A stretch of 38,114 nucleotides of DNA from Phycisphaerales bacterium (GCA_016795025.1 JAEUIR010000016.1:1-38114); one strand, 5' to 3'. Shown: positions 8,110 through 16,998, counted from the stretch's first letter. Notes: generated by a model not told the origin, from the letters alone. Made by a program: numbers and translations.

Positions 8110-8928
8110 ATGAAAATACGCTCGCGAATGAAATTCGCTTTCGAGCCGCTTGGGCTCGCGCTGACGCTGCTGAGTTGCCGCGAAGGCGTCTGCGCCGGAG
8201 GCGTGTGCGAGTTTCCGGCCGCAAATTGCCAGATCGCCGATCAGAGCGGCGGCCGGATCAGCAGCGCCGGCGTCGTCGTTTGCGCGGACGATTTTCAACT
8301 CGCACGAATCGGCTGCTGCGGCGGTGACACCAGCGGCGATGGTCTCGTCAACAGCTTCGACATCGATCTGTTTGTTGACGCACTGCGAAACGGCGATCAA
8401 TCCTGTCAGGCCGACATCGACTGCTCCGGCCATGTGGACAATTTTGACATTGACCATTTTATCGACGTCATAAACGCTGGCGACTGCTCGCCGTGCTCCG
8501 GAGACGGTCGATTCGCGAGGTTGAACGAGCTATGCTGGCGCGGCGCTGCGATTGACGGCGAAGAGAGCGAGACAACGTTTCGCGTTGTCATTTATTCATC
8601 GCAAGACGGTGCGCCTGGCGACATCGCTTGCGGCCCATATGATGAAAGCACGAGTACATTGACCGTCATTTCAGAATTTACGGGTGATACGATCGAGGGT
8701 CTACACCCTGAGCGCGAGTATCGCGCATCGCATTCCCGGTGCTTCGTCGAGCGCCAACGCTGCTACTGGGTCGAGATCTCGAATACCAGCCTTGCGACGA
8801 CATGGCTATGGGAGTTCTCCGGGTCGGGCAACGGCCGCGCATGGCGTGACGGTGTTTTTACGGCCGGCGATTTCGCGTTTTGTCTGGGGGACGACCTTGA
8901 AACCGACAACATCTGCACGGAGCCGTGA
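8110..8928 (+). CDS. Secreted protein with internal dockerin-like module near the N terminus
   Basis: A 272-residue protein with a likely signal region at residues 1-30 (MKIRSRMKFAFEPLGLALTLLSC, possibly lipoprotein-like). Residues 72-126 hold a duplicated calcium-loop module: GDTSGDGLVNSFDIDLFV and ADIDCSGHVDNFDIDHFI. This is the same module that ends three other proteins in the window, but here it lies near the N terminus and is followed by about 145 residues. That region is Cys-rich (about 12 Cys in the whole protein) with YREYRASHSRCFVER-like and FSGSGNGRAWRDGVF segments of beta-type composition; I do not recognise it. ATG 8110 was chosen because GAGGAAA precedes it; an upstream in-frame start at 8077 lacks such a site. 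It is divergent from the solute-binding gene, sharing a 112-base spacer. Confidence 0.75.
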   Translation: MKIRSRMKFAFEPLGLALTLLSCREGVCAGGVCEFPAANCQIADQSGGRISSAGVVVCADDFQLARIGCCGGDTSGDGLVNSFDIDLFVDALRNGDQSCQADIDCSGHVDNFDIDHFIDVINAGDCSPCSGDGRFARLNELCWRGAAIDGEESETTFRVVIYSSQDGAPGDIACGPYDESTSTLTVISEFTGDTIEGLHPEREYRASHSRCFVERQRCYWVEISNTSLATTWLWEFSGSGNGRAWRDGVFTAGDFAFCLGDDLETDNICTEP

Positions 8929-8992
8929 TGGCTGAGCAGGCGCGCACCGGCGAGACGCCGATGCTCCCCGACAAATGATGGTTGACGGAATA

Positions 8993-9478
8993 CTAGTTTC
9001 CACTCGCCGGTGGATTCGCGCTGGTGTGATCGTGAACGATCACCCAACGGCCATTCTGTCGCACCATCACCAACGAGAAATTTCCGCCGACCGGGTCCGG
9101 CGAACGCTCCAAATGCCAGCGGCCAAGCACGAGGGCGGCATCGTCATGCCCGGCGATGGGCATGGTGTGCAATTCGTTGAATGTCAATTTGCCCATGCGC
9201 TCGGCATTTGGATAGCGCGATTTGTAGCGGTCATATGTCGCCTGCCAGCCTCGCTGCGTCGCGCCGCCGGCGCTGAAGGTTAACTCCTCGGATCGCCAGT
9301 AATAGCGCATGAACTCGTCGATGTCCCCGCGGTTCCAGGCAGTGGCCTGGGCGTCGAGAACGCGCTTGATTTCCGGGCACGGGCTGACGTAGTGCACCGA
9401 GCAGCCTACCATCGCCGCGACAAACGCGAACAGCGCGACGATCCGTAACGCATGCGTGAAGCAACCAAACTTATGCAT
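8993..9478 (-). CDS. Lipoprotein with SnoaL-like / DUF4440 domain
   Basis: A 161-residue protein. Residues 1-26 look like a lipoprotein signal: MHKFGCFTHALRIV, a hydrophobic core, then AAMVGC with the lipobox Cys near residue 26. The rest is a single NTF2-fold domain: EIKRVLDAQATAWNRGDIDEFM (the A/W-x-x-G-D-x-D/x-F start of SnoaL/DUF4440 proteins), then a strand/helix around GWQATYDRYKSRYP and the closing GRWVIVHDHTS. Such proteins include ketosteroid-isomerase-like enzymes and small ligand-binding proteins; no catalytic set can be assigned here. The ATG at 9476-9478 overlaps the last bases of kynureninase (stop at 9471-9473), so the two genes are probably cotranscribed. The membrane-anchored location is inferred from the lipobox. 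Confidence 0.8.
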   Translation of the reverse strand: MHKFGCFTHALRIVALFAFVAAMVGCSVHYVSPCPEIKRVLDAQATAWNRGDIDEFMRYYWRSEELTFSAGGATQRGWQATYDRYKSRYPNAERMGKLTFNELHTMPIAGHDDAALVLGRWHLERSPDPVGGNFSLVMVRQNGRWVIVHDHTSANPPASGN

Positions 9479-10766
9479 GTTTCGACAGCACCTTTGCAAA
9501 CCGCCAGACATCATGAAACGTGTTATAGAGCGGCACCGGCGCAACGCGAATGACATTTGGCTCGCGAAAATCGCAAACGACATCGGCCGCCTCAAGCTCT
9601 CTGAACAACTCGCGCGGCCGGTCATGCGCCAAGAGCGAGAACTGCGCGCCGCGCTGCGACTTTTCAGGCGGAGTAATGGTTGTATATCGCTCGCTCGGCA
9701 TGCGATCCAGCAGGAACTGAAGATACGCCGTGAGCTTTTCCGATTTCGCGCGAAGCGCCGGCATGCCGGCCTCGTCAAATATCCCAAGCGAAACGCGCAC
9801 CGGCGCGAGCGCCAGGATCGGCGGGTTGCTCAATTGCCACGCGTCGGCCGTCGGAACCGGCACAAATTCCGGCTCCAGATGCATCCGAAAGCGGGTTTTG
9901 GGATCGTTGCCCCACCAGCCGCCCAAACGGGGCAGCGACGCATCGCGCGCGTTGCGTTCATGCACAAAGCAACCCGCCACCGCGCCCGGGCCGCTGTTCA
10001 GATACTTGTATGTACACCACGCGGCGAAATCGACGTTCCAGTCATGCAGACACAATTCCACATTCCCCGCTGCATGCGCCAGGTCGAAACCAACCCGCGC
10101 CCCGTGCCGACGCGCAGCCGCCGCGATGCGCCGCATATCAAACACCTGGCCGCTGAAATAGTTCACGCCGCTCATCAACACCAGCGCAATGTGCGAGCCT
10201 TCTCGCTCCAGCAGCGCTTCGACATCCTCGGTTCGAATCGCCTTTTCGCCCAGCCGCGGCTTCGCGACCAGCAGCGCGTCGTCCGGGTCGCGGCCGTGGA
10301 TGCGGATTTGCGTGCGCACCGCGTATGTGTCGGAAGGAAACGCGGCATCCTCGATCAGTATTTTGTATCGCTCCGAGGTCGGGCGATAGAACGTGACCAT
10401 CATCAAATGAAGATTGACGGTCAGGCTGTTCATGTAGACGATTTCGTGCGGCTGCGCGCCGACCAGCCGCGCTCCGGTCTCGCGCACAAATTCGTGATAT
10501 GGATACCACGGATGGCGGCCGTGAAAATGGGCCTCGACGCCCAGCCGCGCCCAATCGTCCAATTCGGCCAGAACGGCGTCGCGCGTGGCTTTGGGTTGCA
10601 AACCCAGCGAATTGCCGCACAGGTAAATCTGCGGCGCTCCGTCACGGCCGCGCGGCAACGAAAACCGGTCGCGAAACCCGCGTAGCGGATCGGCCGCGTC
10701 GAGCGCAAGCGCATCCGCTTCGGTCGGACCAAATGGGGTCGTTGGTGATTCCATCACGAGTGTCAT
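9471..10766 (-). CDS. kynU: Kynureninase
   Basis: A 431-residue PLP enzyme of the usual kynureninase length. It hydrolyses kynurenine or 3-hydroxykynurenine to anthranilate or 3-hydroxyanthranilate plus alanine in tryptophan breakdown and NAD-related pathways. Motifs: IYLCGNSLGLQPK near the N terminus (residues 47-59), the HPWYPYHEF segment (85-93), FDLAHAAGN (227-235, Asp binding the PLP ring), and CTYKYLNSGPGAVAG (251-265), where Lys254 should form the Schiff base. GGWWGNDPKTRF also fits the family. Start: ATG 10766 with GTGAGA just before it; ATG 10754 is an alternative without a clear site. No other kyn or nad genes are adjacent. The cytochrome gene lies 94 bases upstream on the same strand, and the SnoaL-like lipoprotein overlaps its 3' end. 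Confidence 0.93.
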   Translation of the reverse strand: MTLVMESPTTPFGPTEADALALDAADPLRGFRDRFSLPRGRDGAPQIYLCGNSLGLQPKATRDAVLAELDDWARLGVEAHFHGRHPWYPYHEFVRETGARLVGAQPHEIVYMNSLTVNLHLMMVTFYRPTSERYKILIEDAAFPSDTYAVRTQIRIHGRDPDDALLVAKPRLGEKAIRTEDVEALLEREGSHIALVLMSGVNYFSGQVFDMRRIAAAARRHGARVGFDLAHAAGNVELCLHDWNVDFAAWCTYKYLNSGPGAVAGCFVHERNARDASLPRLGGWWGNDPKTRFRMHLEPEFVPVPTADAWQLSNPPILALAPVRVSLGIFDEAGMPALRAKSEKLTAYLQFLLDRMPSERYTTITPPEKSQRGAQFSLLAHDRPRELFRELEAADVVCDFREPNVIRVAPVPLYNTFHDVWRFAKVLSKHA

Positions 10767-10860
10767 TTTCTCACGATTCGAACTACGGCGACAGGCCGCA
10801 CACGGATTTTGTAAATTCAATCGACGTTCGCGCAAACAATCCTGAGCCGCGCGGCTAGCG

Positions 10861-11640
10861 CTAGCGACTCGCGCCGGCCATGATCCACGCCCGAATGGCG
10901 TCAAGCTCTTCCGGAGTCAGCGGCGGATTTTCGCCCGGCGGCATGCGCTCGTCGCTTTCCGACGGCAACAACAAACGCCGCAGCAGTTCGCTCTCCGCCG
11001 GCGAATTCTGGTCGATCACCGCGCCTTGATCGCTGCCGGCCAGGATTGCTTCGTAGGTATCCAGGCGAAGGCGCGCCTTGTTCTTTTCTTCGCCGTGACA
11101 CTCAACGCAGTGCTTTTCAAATATCGGGGCGACGACAAGCGAGTATTGACTGGGCGCGGTCGTGGCGGGCGCCGCGGACGCGGCTCGCATCGGCTGCGCC
11201 GCCGGCCTTTGCGACGGGCGAAAAGGCGCCCACAGCCAATTCGCCCCGTGCGTCAGCTCCGCGCCAAGATGTCCGGCAGCCGCAATCGCAACGGCGATCA
11301 GAAACAGGTTTGTGATATATGCTCCATAGAATCGCGGGCGAAACGACCAGCCGAACAGCGAAGCGCTGAATCCGGCCGTCAGCAACCCCAGCCAAAAATG
11401 CCGATCGAGCGTTTCGCCGCCATACGAGCTTTCGTTGGAAAGAATCCACCCGGTCATTGCAGCGACCACCGCTGATGCCGCGAGCAACCCGGCCAGCGCG
11501 ATTCGCACTCGCTGAGCAATTTCGATCTGCCGCAATGCAATGCCCAGTTCCAATATCAGCAGCGCCACAAGAACGCCGATGGGCACGTGCAATACCATCG
11601 GATGTAATCGCCCGAAGAACTGGATGATCGAATCCGCCAT
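10861..11640 (-). CDS. Membrane protein with DUF2231-like N-terminus and planctomycete-type cytochrome c domain
   Basis: A 259-residue protein. Residues 1-135 hold about four membrane segments and begin FGRLHPMVLHVPIGVLVALL, the pattern of DUF2231 proteins. After a Pro/Ala-rich linker (140-165), residues 170-259 form a cytochrome-c-like domain: CVECH (178-182) for covalent heme, then KNKARLRLDTYEAIL, ERMPPGENPPLTPEELDAIRAWI, where MPP supplies the likely axial Met. This arrangement is the PSC1-type domain common in planctomycetes. It probably transfers electrons on the periplasmic side of a membrane. The ATG at 11640 follows GGAG by about five bases. The gene is divergent from lipA and upstream of kynU. 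A perfect 12-base palindrome (10854-10865) overlaps its stop codon. Confidence 0.82.
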   Translation of the reverse strand: MADSIIQFFGRLHPMVLHVPIGVLVALLILELGIALRQIEIAQRVRIALAGLLAASAVVAAMTGWILSNESSYGGETLDRHFWLGLLTAGFSASLFGWSFRPRFYGAYITNLFLIAVAIAAAGHLGAELTHGANWLWAPFRPSQRPAAQPMRAASAAPATTAPSQYSLVVAPIFEKHCVECHGEEKNKARLRLDTYEAILAGSDQGAVIDQNSPAESELLRRLLLPSESDERMPPGENPPLTPEELDAIRAWIMAGASR

Positions 11641-11786
11641 GAAATCTCCGCACCGCGTGGCTCGGACGCCGCAATTTGGCCGCAGATGGTCAGTCGCGGT
11701 TGCCCGGCGGCGCCCGAAAAGACGCACCGGACGTTGCGAATTGGTTCATTGGCCGCGGCCAGCTTGTCGATGTAGTATTTACCATC

Positions 11787-12725
11787 ATGAGCACCGGTTC
11801 TGTCAACCTGCCCGTCATCAACGCGGAGAGCGCGCCGCGCAAGCGTCTGCCATCATGGCTGAAGAAGCGGCTTCCTCCCGGCGACGAACTGATGAAAACG
11901 CAGGAGCTTGTTCGCGGGCTGAAGCTGACGACTGTCTGCGTGGAAGCGCGCTGCCCGAATCTCGTCGAATGCTGGAGCCGCGGCACCGCGACATTCATGA
12001 TCCTCGGCGACCGCTGCACGCGCCGTTGCGGATTCTGCGCCATCAACACGCAAAAGCCCCTGCCAGTCGAAATTGACGAGCCGCAGCGTCTCGCTGACGC
12101 CGCCGCGCACCTCGGGTTGCGCCACGTCGTCATCACGTCCGTCGCACGCGACGACCTGCCGGACGAAGGCGCGACGCATTTCGCCAATTGCATCACGGCC
12201 GTCCGACACAAGCTGCCGCAGTCCACGGTCGAAGTGCTCGTGCCGGATTTCCACGGCAAGCGCGAGCTCATCAAGATTGTTACGGATGCCCGACCGGAAG
12301 TCTTCAACCATAACATCGAGACCGTGGCGCGGCTGCAAAAGGCGGCCCGACCTGCGGCGCGATACGAGCGAACAATGGACGTGCTTCGCATCGCGAAAGA
12401 GCTTTGCTCGCAGATTCAAACCAAGAGCGGCCTGATGGTCGGACTCGGCGAGACGCGCGATGAGATTCGCGCGACCCTGCGCGATCTGCGAGACGCGGGC
12501 TGCGACATGCTCACAATCGGCCAGTATCTAAAGCCCGGCGACGGACATCTCGAAGTCAACCGCTATTACACGCCTCAGGAATTTGACGAGCTTGGCGAAG
12601 AAGCCCGCGACATGGGTTTTTCAGCCGTTGCCAGCGGACCGTTCGTGCGCAGCAGCTATTTCGCCGAGACGCTTTTCGCCGAGACGGACTATCTGCGCGT
12701 CGCCTCCGCCGCGAATTCCGCATAA
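11787..12725 (+). CDS. lipA: Lipoyl synthase
   Basis: A 312-residue radical SAM enzyme that inserts two sulfurs into octanoyl groups on lipoyl domains. Both iron-sulfur sites are complete: the auxiliary cluster CVEARCPNLVEC (Cys51, Cys56, Cys62) and the radical SAM cluster CTRRCGFC (Cys77, Cys81, Cys84). VITSVARDDLPDEGA, FNHNIETV, GLMVGLGET and the C-terminal RSSY (the Ser that ligates the auxiliary cluster in the family) are all present. Length is normal. Start: ATG 11787 gives MSTGSVNLPV; in-frame codons further upstream do not resemble the family, and there is no convincing Shine-Dalgarno. The gene is divergent from the cytochrome gene and stands alone; no lipB is adjacent. Confidence 0.96.
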   Translation: MSTGSVNLPVINAESAPRKRLPSWLKKRLPPGDELMKTQELVRGLKLTTVCVEARCPNLVECWSRGTATFMILGDRCTRRCGFCAINTQKPLPVEIDEPQRLADAAAHLGLRHVVITSVARDDLPDEGATHFANCITAVRHKLPQSTVEVLVPDFHGKRELIKIVTDARPEVFNHNIETVARLQKAARPAARYERTMDVLRIAKELCSQIQTKSGLMVGLGETRDEIRATLRDLRDAGCDMLTIGQYLKPGDGHLEVNRYYTPQEFDELGEEARDMGFSAVASGPFVRSSYFAETLFAETDYLRVASAANSA

Positions 12726-12766
12726 TCCAATCAATTCACGAACTCCCCGCCGTTCCGCAATTGAGA

Positions 12767-12897
12767 GGGTCGGCGTCAAGTTTGTGGGTACGGGGAGCAT
12801 CGCCGTCTCGGCGGTGCGAAAACATTGATTGCGCTCGACAAGAATTCTGTTCGCGCCGGCTGGAAGCCGATGCTACCCACAAACCTGACGCCGACCC
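12767..12897. repeat. Imperfect inverted-repeat element between lipA and lptD (MITE/REP-like)
   Basis: The left arm GGGTCGGCGTCAAGTTTGTG (12767-12786, continuing GGTA) matches the reverse complement of the right arm ending CCTGACGCCGACCC (to 12897) over 24 bases with one mismatch. After a 6-base offset, GCATCG also pairs. The 65 or so bases between the arms hold smaller stems (CGCCG/CGGCG and a GCGC-flanked AGAATTCT). There is no transposase. The structure suggests a non-autonomous dispersed palindrome. A further TGCCTGTCACTTTTC word at 12971-12985 may belong to another repeat. The gap between the genes (12726-12997) holds no coding region I can support. Confidence 0.6.
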
Positions 12898-12997
12898 AAT
12901 CGAGATAATCTCGCGCGCCGCCATTGACCCCAGCGCCGCGTACCGCATAATGCGGCCAGTCGCGGCGCGGTGCCTGTCACTTTTCACCCGGCTTTGA

Positions 12998-15979
12998 GTG
13001 AGGCTGGTGCGCTTCAATATCAATATCATCCTAGGTCATTGCCGCGCCCGATGTCGCGCGCTCGCCGCGGCTCCGCGTCGCGCGTCGGCGGCATTGCTAC
13101 TGCTGATTTCAATCTTCCCCGTCACAGCAACCGCCCAGGTTGATCTGCCCGAAGTGCCGCTGCTGCCCGAGACCATCAGCGAGCGCGACATTGAAATGCG
13201 CGCCCGCTATGCCCGGCAGTGGCAGCGCGATGACGGTACGCTCGCAATCGTCATGCAGGGCGGTTTTCAAATGACGTTCGGCCCGCGAAAGCTCTCGTCA
13301 GCCGAGGCCGTAGTGTGGATTCGACCGGCCGCCAATCCGGAGGACGGCCGGAAGTTCTATGAAGTAACCGCATACCTCGCGCAGCAAGCGATGGTTGAAG
13401 AGGCCGCGGGCACGATCACGCAGGATCGCGTGCTGTTGGTCAGCAATCTGCGCACGTTCGGCCGCATCATCAAGCTATCCGACGCCACCTCGACCGAAAA
13501 CATTGAAAGCAGCCTGCTCTATCAGGAAGCCGAACGGGATCGCGCGGCGATCGAAGGCGCGACCGGCCGCGCCATCGCCGAAATCTCCACGACTTCCGGC
13601 CCGGTGCGCGTCGCGCAACCCGATGAGCCGAAGCCGCAGCGCGTCATTCGCTATCGACTTGAGTCGGTCGAGCCGGCGACAACTAGCGATGGCGAAAACG
13701 TGATCGTGTCGCGCGGCCGTGTTTACTTCTCACAGAGCGGTACGCCGGACTCACCAATGATCGAAATCGAGGCGGATCGCTGCGTGATTTTCCCGGCGCA
13801 GGGGGCTGAGAGCCGTTTTCTAGGCGACGACTCCGCAAGCGCGACACCCACTACACAACCATCCGGCACGTCGACGCAACCAACAACGAGCCCGTCCGGC
13901 ATGCCGAAATCTCCGATGGAGCAGATCGCCGGCGAGCTTCGTGCGGTGTATCTCGAAGGCGACGTGGTGCTGACGGCCGGCGAGCGCTTCGTTCGCGCCC
14001 GCAAGCTCTATTACGATTTCGAAAACGAGAAAGCCCTGATTCTCGACGCGGTGTTTCGCGCCGATATGCCCGATCGCGGCATTCCGCTGTACATTCGCGC
14101 GGCCCGGATTCGACAGCTTTCGGCCCGGCAATACTCGGCCGATCAGGCCCGGCTGACCACGAGCGAGTTCTACACGCCGCACTACCACATCGGCGCGGAG
14201 CACGTGAATTTCGAGGATCGCACGCCGCGCGGCGTGACCGGGGCTGCGGTCGATACCGTCGCGGGAACGTATGAAATCAAGGACTCAACGTTCAACATCG
14301 AGGGCATGCCGCTCGCATATTGGCCCTACAGCAAGGGTGATTTCGAAACCACTGAGTCGCTGATTCGCAACTTCCGCATCGGCTATGGCGACAATCGCGG
14401 ATTCGAGTTGGAAACGCAGTGGCATCTGCTCAATATGCTCGGGCTCAAGCGGCCCCCCGGCTTCGACCCGACGCTGCGGCTCGACTATTTCAGCGATCGC
14501 GGCCCGGGGGTCGGCATCGATGTCGATTACGCGGGCGATGACAACTACGGCCTGTTTCGAAGCTATTACATTTACGACGATGGTGAAGATCGCCTCGGCC
14601 CATTGCGCGACGGAAAGCCCGAAAGCAAAAACCGCGGCCGCATCCTCTGGCGGCACCGCCACTACCTCGCGAATCATTGGGAAGCGACCATCGAATTCTC
14701 GTACGTCAGCGATCCGAACTTTTTGGAGGAATGGCGCAAGAGCGAATGGTTCGAGGGCAAGGATCAGGAGACCGCGCTGTATCTGAAGCGCGGCGAAGGC
14801 GTCGAAGGAATCTCGCTGCTGACAAACTGGCGCACGCTGGATTTCGTGACGCAGACCGAGCACCTGCCTGATCTGACCTACCGCCGAATCGGCGATACGT
14901 TTCTCGATCCGGCCGTGCTTTATCATGAATCGCGCATCGGCAATGTGCGTTATCGCGGAGACGATCGGCGTTTCTTTGACGATGACCGGCTCGACAACAA
15001 GAGCAATTCCGATGTCACATTTCGCAATGACATTCGACAGGAAGCCGAGCTTCCGCTGAAGCTCGGCCCGGTGAATCTCGTCCCGTTCGGCTCCGTGCGC
15101 GGCAGCTATTGGGATGGCCAGCCGCTCGACGAGGGCGGCTTGTGGCGCGGGCTGGGCGTGTATGGCATGCGCGGCGGAACCATGTTCAGCCGTGTATACG
15201 ACGACGCGCGTAGCGAGTTGCTCGACGTCGATCGCGTTCGACACATCATCAAACCCGAGTTCGTCGCATGGTGGTCGCACAGCAACACGCGCAGCGAACT
15301 GATTACGCCGTTCGACTACGGCGTCGAGACCATCGACGATTTCTACGGATTCAGCGCCGCGCTCAAACAAACATGGCAGACCAAACGCGGCGTCGGCGAC
15401 AAGCGCCGCACCGTCGATTGGATCACGTTCAATATCGAAACTGGCTTGTTCGGAAATGTGAACGGGCGCGAAGACGAGTCGAACGGCTACGTGAATCCGC
15501 TTCGGCCGGAGAACAGCCGCTCGCGAAACTACATCGCGGCCGACTTCATGTATCGCGTGAGCGACACCACCAGCCTGCTATACGACTTTAATTTCGACCT
15601 GAACGACCGCAGCTTTGATCGTCACAATGTTTCGATCGCGGTTGAGCGCAATCCGCGCACGTCATACTTCGTCGGCGCGCGTTACGCGGGCGACATTCAC
15701 ATGTCGCTTGTGGGCGGCGGGTTCAACTACAAACTCAACGAAAAATACATCACGTCCGCCCGCGTATGGCTCGATGTGGACAGCGGCGATCTCGGCGAGA
15801 CATCCTTTGCAATCATCCGAAAATATCCGCGCTGGTATTCAGCACTGAGCTTTGAGTACAGCAATCTCGACGATGATTTTTCCATCTCGCTTTCCGTCTG
15901 GCCGGAAGGCGTGCCCGAGTGGGCGATCGGCACGAAGCGTTACACGACGCTGTCGCAAACTACCGGCATTCGACCATAG
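12998..15979 (+). CDS. lptD: LPS-assembly protein LptD homologue (OstA family)
   Basis: A 993-residue exported protein in the size range of outer-membrane LptD. A signal peptide core ASAALLLLISIFPVTATAQ ends near residue 47. The N-terminal half has OstA/LptA-like strands (IEIEADRCVIF, AVYLEGDVVLTAGERFVRARKLYYDF), interrupted by a Thr/Pro/Ser-rich linker at about 278-300. From about residue 430 on (MPLAYWPYSKGDF, then alternating aromatic strands to the end, such as YSALSFEYSNLDDDFSISLSVWP) it looks like the barrel. LptD with LptE places LPS in the outer leaflet. Start: GTG 12998, directly after an in-frame stop; GTG 13007 is an alternative and neither has a good Shine-Dalgarno. It lies just downstream of an inverted repeat. 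Sequence similarity to proteobacterial LptD is only by pattern, so the call is moderate. Confidence 0.75.
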   Translation: MRLVRFNINIILGHCRARCRALAAAPRRASAALLLLISIFPVTATAQVDLPEVPLLPETISERDIEMRARYARQWQRDDGTLAIVMQGGFQMTFGPRKLSSAEAVVWIRPAANPEDGRKFYEVTAYLAQQAMVEEAAGTITQDRVLLVSNLRTFGRIIKLSDATSTENIESSLLYQEAERDRAAIEGATGRAIAEISTTSGPVRVAQPDEPKPQRVIRYRLESVEPATTSDGENVIVSRGRVYFSQSGTPDSPMIEIEADRCVIFPAQGAESRFLGDDSASATPTTQPSGTSTQPTTSPSGMPKSPMEQIAGELRAVYLEGDVVLTAGERFVRARKLYYDFENEKALILDAVFRADMPDRGIPLYIRAARIRQLSARQYSADQARLTTSEFYTPHYHIGAEHVNFEDRTPRGVTGAAVDTVAGTYEIKDSTFNIEGMPLAYWPYSKGDFETTESLIRNFRIGYGDNRGFELETQWHLLNMLGLKRPPGFDPTLRLDYFSDRGPGVGIDVDYAGDDNYGLFRSYYIYDDGEDRLGPLRDGKPESKNRGRILWRHRHYLANHWEATIEFSYVSDPNFLEEWRKSEWFEGKDQETALYLKRGEGVEGISLLTNWRTLDFVTQTEHLPDLTYRRIGDTFLDPAVLYHESRIGNVRYRGDDRRFFDDDRLDNKSNSDVTFRNDIRQEAELPLKLGPVNLVPFGSVRGSYWDGQPLDEGGLWRGLGVYGMRGGTMFSRVYDDARSELLDVDRVRHIIKPEFVAWWSHSNTRSELITPFDYGVETIDDFYGFSAALKQTWQTKRGVGDKRRTVDWITFNIETGLFGNVNGREDESNGYVNPLRPENSRSRNYIAADFMYRVSDTTSLLYDFNFDLNDRSFDRHNVSIAVERNPRTSYFVGARYAGDIHMSLVGGGFNYKLNEKYITSARVWLDVDSGDLGETSFAIIRKYPRWYSALSFEYSNLDDDFSISLSVWPEGVPEWAIGTKRYTTLSQTTGIRP

Positions 15980-16107
15980 TTTGTGCTGGTCGAGGGCGTT
16001 GGTCGCATATCCCGCCGCTTCAAAAAAATGATGATGAACAACCTGGCCAAATCGTAAGATTCCACAGACGGCGCGCGATTTTGCGCAGCCCGCGTCGACA
16101 GTCCGGC

Positions 16108-16998
16108 CTATGCCGACTCTCCGGCCGGCTCAATGTGTACGAGTACGTCCGCGATCTCCGGCATTTTCCGCCGCACATGATCTTTTACGTCATGTGCGAT
16201 GCGATGCGCTGCGCGAACATCGATATTTGGATCAACTTCGAGGTGCATGTCGATCCAGATCCGCAAGCCGCTTTTTCGTGCGAACACTTTTTCGACCCCT
16301 CGGACTCCGGCGACTCCCAGGGCCGATTCGCGCACGCGATCGCGAATCTCCCCCGCATCCGCATCCAGGAGCTCATGCAGCGGCCCCCGAATCAGTTGCG
16401 CCGCATTCACCAGAATGACGCCGGCCGCGAACAAAGCCGCCCAGTCGTCAGCAGCCTCGTACCCCGGCCCCGCCCATAATGCGATGGAAATTCCGATCGC
16501 CGCGGCCACAGATGTAATCGCATCGCTACGATGGTGCCACGCGTCGGCGAGAATCGCCGCGCTTCCGCTCGCGCGGCCGACGCGCCGCGCCAACTGGAAC
16601 ATCGCCTCCTTGACAACGATGACGCCTACCAAAACCCAAAGTGTGAACGGCGCCGGCAATTGATGCGGCGTCGCAATCTCGCGAACGGCCTGAATCGCGA
16701 TGCCGGCACCGGCGATGAAGAGCATGATCGTAACAGTGAGCGCCGCGACCGCCTCGGCCTTGCCGTGTCCGTACGGGTGATTCTCATCCGCCGGTCGCGC
16801 GGCGAGTGATAAACCCGTCCACGTGATTACCGAAGAGCCGATGTCCGCAAAACTTTCCACCGCGTCGGCGATCAAGGCATAGCAATTGCCAAGGATTCCA
16901 GCGGCGAGTTTGATGCCGGCAAGAAGAGCGTTCGCCAACAACCCGACGATGGCGAATCGAAGCGGCCTGCTGTATCGCTCTGGCTCAGACAGGCTCAT
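16108..16998 (-). CDS. Cation diffusion facilitator family metal transporter
   Basis: A 296-residue protein with five to six membrane segments and a C-terminal cytoplasmic domain, the standard CDF layout. CDF signatures: LIADAVESFADIGSS (residues 42-56), HPYGHGKAEAVAAL (74-87), and ILADAWHHRSDAITS in the fifth helix. The intramembrane metal site reads as Glu48 and Asp52 with His and Asp of HHRSD, where the E. coli YiiP site is Asp-Asp/His-Asp. It exports divalent metals (Zn, Fe, Mn, Co) in exchange for protons; which metal is not clear. The C-terminal domain ends IADVLVHIEPAGES, with His ligands as in the family. Start ATG 16998 with AGGG just upstream. It is convergent with lptD, with a 128-base gap and no obvious terminator. 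Confidence 0.9.
   Translation of the reverse strand: MSLSEPERYSRPLRFAIVGLLANALLAGIKLAAGILGNCYALIADAVESFADIGSSVITWTGLSLAARPADENHPYGHGKAEAVAALTVTIMLFIAGAGIAIQAVREIATPHQLPAPFTLWVLVGVIVVKEAMFQLARRVGRASGSAAILADAWHHRSDAITSVAAAIGISIALWAGPGYEAADDWAALFAAGVILVNAAQLIRGPLHELLDADAGEIRDRVRESALGVAGVRGVEKVFARKSGLRIWIDMHLEVDPNIDVRAAHRIAHDVKDHVRRKMPEIADVLVHIEPAGESA

Noticed and set aside
9456-10685. A 409-codon plus-strand frame antisense to kynureninase.
   Set aside because: Basic, His/Arg-rich translation without motifs; kynureninase on the minus strand is unambiguous.
10854-10865. The 12-base palindrome GCTAGCGCTAGC at the end of the cytochrome gene as an operator.
   Set aside because: It overlaps the stop codon and lies downstream of the gene, and short GC-rich palindromes are common here; no promoter is nearby.
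14285-15370. A 361-codon minus-strand frame inside lptD.
   Set aside because: No domain pattern; antisense of a coding gene with strong strand agreement to LptD.
15980-16107. Possible terminator between lptD and the CDF gene.
   Set aside because: Only short interrupted inverted repeats were found, none with a convincing stem.
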